Under the pieces are notes generated by a model. It saw only the letters and a list, made by a program, of their open reading frames with translations, was not told where the DNA came from and searched no databases. Shown here in pieces: positions 52,482 through 62,563 of a DNA stretch of 64,000 nt (position 1 is the first letter of the stretch; each line of letters begins with the position of its first letter). The stretch lies in contig NW_004085973.1 in the NCBI RefSeq assembly GCF_000220395.1, forward strand, positions 1-64,000. The letters run 5' to 3'. Source of the stretch: Ichthyophthirius multifiliis. Taxonomy: Eukaryota > Ciliophora > Oligohymenophorea > Hymenostomatida. Both the position numbers and the translations under genes were made by a program.

Positions 52482-54069
52482 AGATTCTTTTATAAATAGA
52501 TATATATATATAAATATATTTCATTTTTTTTTTTTTTAACAAAAATATTTTTTATTTTTTATCTAATTAATTATAGATTCTTTATATATAATTAATTTTT
52601 TTTCATTTAAGTAATTAGTCTAAAATTTAAATTATTATTGGATATATATAGTTAAATTATATTGTTTTTAAATAGTAAAAGTTAAGTATTTCAGAGAAAA
52701 TAAGTTATTTTCTATTAACAAGATTACCTATAATTTTTCGATATAATGAAAATTCTTAAAAAATTAAAATAACAAATAAAAAATAGCTTTAAAAATAATA
52801 TGAGTATAAAACACAAAAAAAAATTAATTTATATATTTCAAAAATTATAAAAAATCATACTTTAAATATCTAAAATTAATATTCAAACAAACTTAATTGA
52901 TTTGTCAAAAATTTTGCATATACATAAATTTTCCTTCATTTAATAATTTTGTTCAAATATTATATACTTGGTTGCCTGTTTTACAATATTATATATAATC
53001 TTAAGATTATATATTTATCAATAAATAATTCAAAAATATATTATTTGTAATATTAGGAGTATTTTTCTGAAAAAAAAAAAAACTTGCATTCTATATAAAA
53101 ATAAAGTAATAATTTTAAAGTCCTAAGTAATAAAATTCTGAAATAAAGTTATTATACTTTTTACTATATTATCACATTTTAGTTATACAAAAAGATTTTT
53201 AACAGACTGTTAATATCTTTTTATTTAAAGTCTCATTTTCAAAATGAAATGAAATTTTATAATATATTGATAAAATTAAATAAATTTGTATATTATTTTT
53301 TATTATTTTTGATTGATATTTTAAATAATTTCTAAAGTAAAAATAAATTTTATAATAATGGTATATCAAAATAATTAAATAATTAGTAAGTTTATTTTTA
53401 AAATTATAAAATTTAATATATAAAATATAATTAATCAAATTTATGTTATTGATTGATATAACTTTATAATTAAATATTTATATTTTTAGTTTAAATAACA
53501 ATATTTTAATCAATCTATTTATTTAAAAGTTTTATTTTTTTAAAAAATTAAGCATTTAACTTAATTATAAAAAGTATCAATTATTTATTTTTTATCAATT
53601 ATAAAAGTATTTTATATTATTTTATAGTCTAAATTAAAAGAGAAAAATATTTTTGTCTTTAAAAATAAAAAACATAATTATAATAATATGTAAGTTTAAA
53701 AAATACTAAAATTTAATAATTTATTAATATTATGTTTTATTAAATAAATGATAAATTATAAATTTTCATACAATTTATAAAAACAAAATGAATGTTAATT
53801 TGGTATATTAAATAAGCAAAAATATCGAATATATTTCAAAGGAGTATTTTAAAATTATTCTATAAAGTTTAATATATTTTATTATTTTTTTTTTATAAGT
53901 TGTTTCTTAAAAATATCAAGAAGTATTCATTTTTTAAATTTTAGTATTTATATTTTATATTTTATTTATAATATCACTATTTTTATTCACCAATTATTTA
54001 TAAAAATTATAAATTATATTATATATATTTTAGAAATTTCTATCTATTTTAAATATTATAAAATTTTAT
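52482..54069. other. AT-rich intergenic spacer
   Basis: Long A/T-rich region with no open frame of credible composition and no RNA-like island. Short TATA arrays lie at 52499-52515 and an A-run at 53072. Confidence 0.55.
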
Positions 54070-54260
54070 ATATGCTAAAAGAATACTTTTTCGCAATTTA
54101 AATATCAATTTTATCGAATACTATTTCACGAGATTTCACGAGGATAATATGCAATTCCAGAGAATAAGAATATCTATCTAAAATATTTCTGACTTCTCAT
54201 TGTAATTATTCTTCAAATTCTTATTTTTTCTCTTATCTATTACAATGAGCAATCTGATTT
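54070..54260. other. Higher-complexity island with direct and inverted repeats
   Basis: This patch has more G and C than its surroundings. It holds two adjacent copies of ATTTCACGAG (54123-54142). It also holds a 10-bp inverted repeat, CTCATTGTAA (54196-54205) with TTACAATGAG (54240-54249), separated by 34 nt. On the minus strand a frame reads YSYSLELHIILVKSREIVF, which could be a gene remnant or the end of the gene at 55134. A small RNA is an alternative. No family recognised. Confidence 0.35.
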
Positions 54261-54679
54261 GAAAAACTTTATGTTTCTTTTAAATAATTTGTTAATAAAA
54301 TACTTATTTATCTATTTCTATTAATATTTATTTTAACAAAAATCATCTTTAAGTATCTATTTCGAAAAAATCAGCTAATTATAATAAATAAGACACTTTT
54401 AAGTATAAATGTAATTATTCTAAACTACAAAATAACAACATATTTATAAATTATCATATATTTGAATTTTTTTGTTTTATGTATATTTTAATAAATATAT
54501 ATAGTTATATATATATCTTAATTCATTTATTGTTTTTTTTATAACATGGAAATATACAAGAAAGTAAAGAATATTATTTTTTTTATTAATTTAAATTAGG
54601 AAAAATGTTTAATATATATTATTTAATTTATAAATTCCATTAATTTATTTTATATCCTATACTTATATTTTAAATATTC

Positions 54680-55134
54680 AAACTAAATATTTCTGCACAA
54701 CATTCTAAATATTTTAAATTAGATTCACAAACTAATTCAGTATATACTTATGTCATATTTTCTACATCCTTTAAAATTCGGTTTGCAAATTCTTACTTAT
54801 CTTTCTTTAGATTAAAAGTTTTAATAATTTTTTACATAACATCAATACTTTTTATTAATTCTTGAAAAATCACTGAATATTAATCTATATTTTTTTATTT
54901 TTCTTCTTCTTTTTTTAAAGAACCTAAATATTCTATTAACCGAAATTCCTTTAATTATTATATATGTGTATAAAATTAAGATTTTAAAGTTTCCAATATT
55001 AACTCAGGATTTTTTTTCTTTTCATCTTCACTTTTATAACTTGATGGATTTCTTTAATTTTATAAAAAGTCACTCAAAAAAAAATTAGGTGCATCATTTT
55101 ATTGAACTTATGCCACTTTATTTTATTTTTTCAT
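54680..55134 (-). CDS. Unidentified small coiled-coil protein
   Basis: The ATG is at 55134 (MKKQNKVAQVQQNDAPNFF). About 150 residues of convincing composition follow, mainly helical (ILETLKSQFYTHIQQLKEF, RLIEYLGSLKKEEEK, NRILKDVENMTQVYTELV, CESNLKYLECCAEIFSL). No domain recognised. The 3' end is not resolved: beyond 54680 the frame stays open into AT-rich sequence without TGA, and either an intron or a frame break at an A-run hides the true stop. The end given is therefore only the limit of convincing coding. It is the first of four minus-strand genes in 3 kb. Confidence 0.55.
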
Positions 55135-55219
55135 TTTATTAAAAAATATTTATAAATATTTTAATAAAATAGCTTAATTTTATTTATTTTTAAATTATTT
55201 TTATTTAATTTTTTGAAAA

Positions 55220-55251
<32 letters not shown>

Positions 55252-55658
55252 AAAAAAAAGTTAGATTTTTTTTAGTTTTCTCAATTCTATAATTTTTTTT
55301 TTTTTTGAATATATATATATATATAAATTAGTTTATATTTTTTTTAAAAAAAAATGTTCTTTATAAAGATTTATAATAATAATATTTTATTTGCAAAATA
55401 AAATTATTATATTAATATTTATAATTATTTGAATTTATAATAATATATATATATATATTTTAAAATTAATATATATATATATATATATATATAATATAAA
55501 ATATTAATTTTTATTTTATAAAATTATATAATTATATATAATTTTATATAAATCACAAATATCTTATTATATTAAACTAATAAATAATATTAATTATCTT
55601 TTATAACATAACTTTTTTTGATTATATTATCATTTTTATTTATATTTTAATTTTTCAG
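55135..55658. other. Spacer with an (A9G)n repeat
   Basis: AT-rich gap between the 55134 gene start and the BBIP10 stop. At about 55215-55260 a 10-bp unit of nine A and one G repeats four times. At 55308-55330 and 55440-55495 there are TATATA arrays. No gene seen. Confidence 0.6.
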
Positions 55659-55859
55659 TCAATTTTAATTTAATTTTTTAGCTTATTCGACAAACTCTTT
55701 TTCTAATTATTCTAATTTTTATAATGTAATACTTTTTAATGGTAAAATTTTTGGCTTGCATATAATTTCCTAATTAATTCCCTATTCACTAAAAACAAGC
55801 CCGTTTTTGGGTACAATTTCTTTTAATTAATTAAGTAATTCTTGCATATTGCTATCCAT
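55659..55859 (-). CDS. BBIP1: BBIP10/BBS18-like BBSome subunit
   Basis: BBIP10 (BBS18) is the smallest subunit of the BBSome, the coat that moves membrane proteins in and out of cilia, and is needed to assemble the complex. This single-exon ORF of 66 residues (ATG 55859, TGA 55661-55659) has the family's diagnostic core. EIVPKNGLVF corresponds to the VLPKQGPLF segment of the vertebrate protein. ICKPKILPLKSITLQKLE corresponds to LCKPKLLPLKSLTLEKLE, almost residue for residue. A short acidic/basic helix follows to the C-terminus. Its length suits the family (vertebrate about 90, with a longer N-terminus). It contains in-frame TAA and TAG codons, so a standard-code scan misses it. The next gene upstream on the same strand ends 131 bp away. 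Identification rests on remembered motif similarity. Confidence 0.87.
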
Positions 55860-55990
55860 TTTTTATAATATCTAAATTAGAAAAATATGATTTTTTTTAT
55901 AATATTATTTTTATTTTTTTTTAAAAAATAAATTAAAAAATATTTAAAAAAACAAATTAAATATATTATAAATATAAAAAAAAAAAAAAA

Positions 55991-56479
55991 TCAATTTCTA
56001 TATTTAGCAATCAAATTATTTTTTATTTAATTTATTTTTTAATTTTAAAAAAATAAATTTCGATTCATTTCAAACAAAGTATTTAATAAAACAAAACGTT
56101 CTAATGAATAAAGATTTTAATTTTTTAATTAAATATTTTAGTTTTTTAAATTATTAATATCATCATTTTAATTATTGCAAATAATATTTAATCTTTAAAC
56201 TTCTTCCATTAAGTTCTTTTATATTTCTTCATAATTATTCTATATATTACTTATATATTCATTTTTTTTTATAACTTCATTTTAAAGCTATTAATTTGCT
56301 TTTTCTAGTTTATCAATCAATTATTTTAACTCTAAAACTTCATTATTGTTATTACTTTTAAATTTTTCTTCTAATTATATTGTTTTCTCACTTTTATAAT
56401 TCCATAATTCAACTGTTTTCTAATTTTAATTATTTTTTTAAGTTTACTTTTCCTTTTTTTTGTTAAAAAAAGAGTTCAT
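55991..56479 (-). CDS. Small coiled-coil protein
   Basis: Single exon, ATG 56479 to TGA 55993-55991, 162 residues, no frame break. It begins MNSFFNKKKEKQ. The centre is a long heptad-rich helix (VLELKQLIDKLEKANQQLQNEV, continuing to EEIQKNLMEEVQRL), then an Asn/Gln-rich stretch and a basic end (LIAKYRN). No family was recognised. Size and coiled coil would fit a trafficking or IFT adaptor, but nothing in the sequence proves it. It sits between the BBIP10-like gene and the phosphatase/nuclease-fold gene on the same strand. Confidence 0.7.
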
Positions 56480-56774
56480 TTTTGTTTTTTTTTTAAAAAA
56501 AAAAATAACTTTTTCCTAAATATAAATGGGTTTGTTTTCTAAAAAAAGACTTGGTGATTTTTTAATTCTAGTTTAATTTACTAAAACTTTCTGTGAACTT
56601 TTAACTTTTTAAACGACTATTTAATTTTAACTAACAAAGTTTTACATTTTATTTAATATAAAAAATATTTTGAAAAAAAAAAAAAAAAAAAAAAAAAACT
56701 TATAAAATTTATTTATTTATTTTTTTAAAAAAAAATTAAAATGAATTTTTTTTGACAAAAAAAAAAAAAAAAAA

Positions 56775-57608
56775 TCAAAACTAAATATCTAAAATAGCAG
56801 TTAAACCCATATGATCACTCGGATAAATAGTCTTATCACTATCCAAACATTAATCACCGATAATAAAAATATTATTAGGGATAATATTTTTTCCTTTCCA
56901 AAAAATATAATCATAGCATCCTTCCGGATCTGTATCCATATGAGGGGCTTATAATCCTGTTGGAAATGTAATTATAGGTTCATTTTAATGAATAAATTCA
57001 TAAATAGATTAAAATTTAAGACTTTTTAAAAAATTATACCCTTTTTCAATTGGTTTCATATTGAAATCCCCGCATAAAAGTATGTTATCGTTATTAAAAT
57101 CCATTATTTTATAAAGCCATATATATATATTTTACAATTAATGTAACCTTATTTCTTCGTCAGGTACTATATGGTGCAAATGAGTGTTTACTACCCAAAA
57201 AAAATTCTCTTTTTTATCCTTTTATTCAAATTTTAGTGCATGAGAGACTCTAAAAGCACTCAAATGAAGTATTTTTTCATCTGTTACGCTAAATTTTTCA
57301 TTTTAAAATTCTCCTTTTTGTACAAGTATTGTATTTCCGTCTAATTTACATTCATATGTCTCTATATGAGGAGGTAATTCATGAAATTTAACTTGTAATT
57401 CAGCATGATATTAGGTATAAAGTTCTTAATTATCACAATTTGTTATTAAAAAAGGAACTTGTGATTAAGGAGAAAGAAAAGAAACTTCTTATAAACAGAA
57501 AATATGACTTTTTTAGTCTTAAATGGTCTTTTTTAGTAAGTATTGTCTTTCTTGATAACGATCCATTACATTTCTTATATTGTAAGTGGTAAAAATAATA
57601 TTTTTCAT
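56775..57608 (-). CDS. Endonuclease/exonuclease/phosphatase-fold hydrolase
   Basis: The EEP fold covers Mg-dependent nucleases and phosphodiesterases (CCR4 deadenylases, PDE12, TDP2, sphingomyelinases). Single exon, 277 residues, ATG 57608 to TGA 56777-56775. All core motifs are present in order: TYNIRN (metal/phosphate Asn), LQEV (metal Glu), NTHLHH, CGDFNMKP (catalytic Asp/Asn), YDYIFW and the terminal PSDHMGLTA (Ser-Asp-His). It lacks a signal peptide or extra domain, so it is probably cytosolic or nuclear. The ending SDHxGL suits the CCR4/nocturnin/PDE12 side of the superfamily, but the substrate is not decided by sequence alone. The frame is intact, with no intron. Confidence 0.9.
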
Positions 57609-59007
57609 TTTTTATTTTTTAAAGAAATATTAAATAAACTTATTATAATTGCTTTTATATATAAAATATTTATTTTTTAAAATAGATTTGAAAAAAAGAT
57701 TAATTTGATAAAAAATAAATTAGAAAAAAAAATAATATAAAATAAAAATATTTATATTTTTTTAAAAAAAAATGAATTTAAGTATTCAAAAATTAAATAA
57801 TTAAATTAAGATATTTTAAATATTAATAAAAGATAATAAATATATAATAATTTATATAAATTATAAAATAATTAATAAATAAAAAAATAAATTACTTTAA
57901 ATAATAATTATTTTAAAATAATAATAAATAATAATTATAATAAAAATAATTGCCAATTAAAATTATAATATATATAAATAATATATATTAAATTAATTGA
58001 GATTATAATAAATGAAAGAAATAAAACATAAAAAATCATAAAAACAAATAAAAATGAATAATAATAATTAAAAAAATAATATGATAAATAATTAGTTAAA
58101 TATAAAAATATAAAATATAAATAAATATATATATATATTATATTTATATTTATATTTATATTTAATATATTAATATATGATAAAAATCTTAATAATAATG
58201 ATAATTAATTTTTTTTTTTCATAGTATTAAGATTTTTTAACTATATTATTTCAATGCAAATCATAATAATAAATTCTTATATCATTTTTTTATATTTTTT
58301 TTTTTTAGTTTTAATTTATAATAAATAACATTTTTTTATAAATTACTAAAATTTTTTTTATTAATATAATAATTTAAAATAAATATAAGAATAAATTTTT
58401 TTACATATTGAATTTGCATATAAAATATAAATATTTGAAAATAAATTAAAGCATAATTCTTATTAATTTATCACGAAAATAAGTAAATATTTAATTTATT
58501 TAAGAGTAATAAATCATTTAATAATATTTATATTGGATGTTCTTTCTATTTTTTAAATCAAAATATAAATTATTTAAAAAAATATCCCAATAATAGTTTG
58601 AATGTAAAAATGTATTTAGTATTTTTAGAATAATTTATTCTATAATTTAATTTATATATAACAACCAAAATTATGAATTTCATAACTTTAAGTAGAATTT
58701 CCTTAAAAACAATTTTGAATATTTTAATTATAAATAAAAATCACATAATGTAAAACTTATTATTAATATAATTGATATTAATGCCTAAAAAACAAAGAAA
58801 ATAATAAAATATTAAAATAAAAAAATAAAAGGTTATAAATTTATATTTTATATAAGTATTCATATATTAATGGAATAACATTTTATAAAAATCTATTCTA
58901 AAAATAATACACATGTATAAAATTTATTATTGATTTGTACAATAATAGAAGTAAAAATTAATGGATTTTAGTTCTTTAATAGTTTTATAAAATCTTAGAA
59001 TTTCTGA
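57609..59007. other. AT-rich intergenic spacer
   Basis: About 1.4 kb almost purely of A+T, with a TATATT/TATTTA block at 58120-58165. Open frames are compositional only. It ends at the in-frame TGA (59005-59007) that precedes the transposase remnant. Confidence 0.55.
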
Positions 59008-59205
59008 GCATTGATGACAGAATATTTTCTATTGTAAATGAATAATTCTAAAATTTATCAAATAAACATACTTAATTAATGTTTTGAAATAAATATAATA
59101 TTTGGAACAGCTTATAACCCAATGATTAATCCAATTGAAGAATTTTTTTTGGTAACTGGAAGCAATAAATAAGAAAAATATAAATATAATACAAACTAAA
59201 CAGTA
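59008..59205 (+). pseudogene. Tc1/mariner-IS630-type transposase remnant (DDE_3 fold)
   Basis: After a TGA at 59005-59007 the frame reads about 65 residues that end in the signature of the third catalytic block: IIFGTAYNPMINPIEEFF. In Tc1/mariner and IS630 transposases the usual form is a Pro-Tyr-Ser-Pro-x-x-Asn-Pro-Ile-Glu motif just before the last catalytic residue. No first or second catalytic Asp block, no start and no terminal inverted repeats could be found nearby, so this is a decayed fragment. A different protein with a chance NPIE motif is possible but less likely. Confidence 0.6.
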
Positions 59206-59797
59206 TGTGAAGCAAGTAAATAAATTATTATTTTGTAAGAAAATCATATCATTTTATAGAAAAAAAATAAAAATATCAAAATTTATAAAAATAAATATTA
59301 ATATTAAATATATATATATAAAATTAAGTAAAATATATAAATAAATATAAAAAAAAAAATATACTAATAAAAAATATAAAATATATTAATAATAATAAAA
59401 AAAAATAGAGTAATATTAAATAACCAAGTATATTTAAAATTAAATATGTAACTATTCTAATATTTTAAATGAGAAGTATAAATAAAATAAGTTAAAAGAG
59501 AATGCATATAATAAATAATAAATAATAATGCAAACTATAATCTCTACATTTATTGTTATTAATTGTAAATAAAAAAAGATTAAACATACGTCAATTAAAA
59601 CAAATTATATAAAAAATAATTAAATAAAGGAAAATAAATTATAAAAATACATTTTTATTATATTTATAAAAGAATAAAAATAAAAATTATACATTCAATA
59701 TAATAAATCATAATTAGAGAATCTAAAAGATTATAACTATTAACATTACATTTAAAATAAAAAATAAAAAAATAATAAAAAAAATAATAATAAACAA
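59206..59797. other. AT-rich spacer upstream of the sphingomyelinase gene
   Basis: A/T-rich, with A-runs at 59350 and 59400. No terminal inverted repeat matching the other side of the transposase remnant was recognised, and no gene. Confidence 0.5.
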
Positions 59798-61714
59798 ATG
59801 AATATATTGTTAACCTTATTAATATCCTTATTTACTTTATGCTTAACCACAAAAATTTTAAATAATGATCCTTATGAGAAAAATTAAATATAAAGAAAGC
59901 TAATGGAACATCTTCTTATATTAATATCTGAAGAAAATCCAAAGTTTCCATCTAACTTAAAATTCGACACTTGCTAAAAATGTCTATCTATATTCAGTAT
60001 TTTTAACAAAAGTACACTCGAAAAAATAAAATACAGGCTTCGTATATTTGCAGAAAAATTATGTGATATATTTTTAGATTTAGACGTAAAAAAATAATAT
60101 ATATATATATAATGATAAAAATAAAAAAAGGTTTGTTATGGCATTATGTAAGATTTTTTCGATTCTTTTGTAAATAATTTATATTCTCGATATTTAACAT
60201 CAAATCATGTATGTGTATATATAAGAGCCTGTAAAGATCCTCGCTAAAAAGTCGACTTTAACAAATGGAAAGCTGAAATTCTAAAAGATAAGCCTTTAAA
60301 CTATACAAACAAGGAATAAAGCAAAAATAATAAATAACACATTCTTCAATTATCCGATATTCATCTTGACTTAGAATACACTGAAAATTCTCTTGCAGAC
60401 TGTTCTGAATATTTCTGTTGTAGACCTGAAAGTGGTTCATATCCTCTTGATGATAAAAAGAAGGCTAAATATTGGGGAACATTAGCCAAATGTGACATTC
60501 CATTAAGAACAGTAGAAGCTCTTTTAGAAGACACTAAGAAAAAAGCAAATATAAAGGCAATTATATGGACAGGAGATAACATAAGTCATGATGTTTGGCA
60601 TCAAAATAAAACAAATTAGACTCTTCCATAAAACGAAATAACTAATCTAATAAAAACATATACCCGAGAACTCCTGTTTATCCTATTTTTGGAAATCATG
60701 AACTTTACCCATGTGGATAATATGATATAAATATAAAAAATGATACAACTAAATGGGTAAAACAAGAAAGTGCAGAAATGTGGAAATAATGGTTAGATGA
60801 AGAAGCTTACAATACGTTATATAATTATGGTTACTATACTTAATTTGATAAAAGCTTAAATCTACGTATTTTAGCAATTAATACCTAAGTTTGTGATAAT
60901 CTTAATTTTTTCCTAATTTAAAATAATACAGATCCAAATAGTTAAATATAATTCATGTATTAAACTTTATTTGAAAGTGAAAAAAATAAACAGGATGTAA
61001 TAATAATAGGACATATTCCACCTGGAGATAATACTTGTTCATCTTTATGGGCTATGAGATATTAAGTTTTGATTGATAGATTTGAAAATACTATCAAAGG
61101 ATAGTTTTTCGGTAAATTTTATTTAGCTAGTTTTAATAATCTAATATTTTTTTTAAAAAGGACATACTCATAATGACCATATAGAAACTGTTATTAGCTC
61201 TAGTGGTGAAAAAAGAGCAGTGGGAAGTATATTTATAGCTCCTTCAGCAACTACATACTCTTATTAGAATCCTTCATATAGAATATTTGAATTTGAAGGA
61301 TAAACTCTAATTAATTATTATTAATATAGACTTGATTTGGAAAAAGCTAATTAAAGAACAGATATTATGCCTGCATGGGATTTAGCTTATAACTTTAAAA
61401 ACGAATATGGTTTGATTGAAGTTAATAATTAAAGTATTTACGAACTTGCTTTTGAAAAGTTAGTTAATGATGAAGCTATTATATATAAATATATTAGTCA
61501 TTATTATACCGGAAATACTAGTTTAATTCCTGAAAAAATAAATGAAAGCGTTAGAAAAGGTTTCTAGTGTATGGCTTAAAATGTAGTTTTTAATGATAGA
61601 TTTTATTGTTTTGGACTTTATAGTATATAATATCCTATGGAATTATTATACTAATTCTTATAAGCTTTATAAGGAAAATGGTTTATATGGAATGATAACA
61701 AATAGTTATTGTGA
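59798..61714 (+). CDS. Acid sphingomyelinase-like phosphodiesterase
   Basis: This family hydrolyses sphingomyelin or related phosphodiesters in lysosomes or outside the cell. The ATG at 59798 opens a signal peptide (MNILLTLLISLFTLCLTT). A saposin-B-type domain with spaced cysteines follows (CQKCLSIFSIF, EKLCDIFLDLDVCYG, VCVYIRACKDP). Then comes the calcineurin-like metallophosphoesterase domain with the full metal-ligand set: LSDIHLDLEY, WTGDNISHD, PIFGNHELYPCG, IIGHIPPGDN and GHTHNDHIE. Introns are 60086-60130 (45 nt) and 61112-61160 (49 nt). One extra A is needed in the A5 run at 60652-60656 to reach YPRTPVYPIFGNHE. The C-terminal domain ends at TGA 61712-61714. All active-site residues are present, so a secreted active enzyme is likely. 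SMPDL3-type nucleotide phosphodiesterase is the alternative, less likely with the saposin domain. Confidence 0.9.
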
Positions 61715-62563
61715 ATCAGCTTTATTTATTATATATACTATATATAATATATTTAAAAAAAAAAATGATTACATTTATATATTTTATTCATATAAAAAAA
61801 AAAAAATATTAAAAATATATTTATTAATTAATAAATATAAATAATTAATATTATTAATTAAAACAATATATATTGAAAATGTAATTACATAAACAAAATC
61901 TTAAATGTATTTTATATTAAAAATATAATTAATTGAAATATTATTTTTTATTTAAATGTAATTTATTTATTGTATGCTTTAAATGATAATAATTTTAATA
62001 TATTTTAAAATTCTAAAAATAACTAAAATTCTAATATTAATTTTATAAAATAATTGCTCTACAAATATTTTAATCACAATCAATTTCAATGTTATTTTTT
62101 TAAATGTAAATATATACATAAAATTTTTTTCTTAAATAGTTTATAAGTTATCTAGTACTTTTTGATATGAATTTATTTATAAATCAAAAATACATATTAT
62201 TTTTAAATGAATAAAAAAATTGCTTAATATCTTTTGGTTCATATATAAATAATTTTTTAAAAATTTGTTATTAATTGTTTTTTTTATATTTCAAAATTAA
62301 AAAGATTAATTTAGTTTTTGAAAAATTGGATTTTTAATTATTCAGAATCAAGCAATTTATTTTTATTATTTTATAAAAGCCTTATAAAATCTAAAATAAT
62401 AAATTGTTTTTTTTTGATTTATATATAATTAAATTTAAATATTATATATTTTAATTAAAATTAAGAAATAAATGTATTCCCTATAAAATTATATTATTTT
62501 TTAATATAAATTTTTATATTCAATAATAAAAAATAAAATAAAAAATTATAAAAAAATATTTAA
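61715..62563. other. AT-rich intergenic spacer
   Basis: Tandem + strand genes flank this region, so it should hold the 3' end of one and the promoter of the other. Only A/T-rich low-complexity sequence was seen. Confidence 0.6.

Noticed and set aside
56675-56698. Long poly-A run as a possible retroposed tail
   Set aside because: Similar A or T runs occur throughout the spacers, with no coding remnant or target-site duplication next to it.
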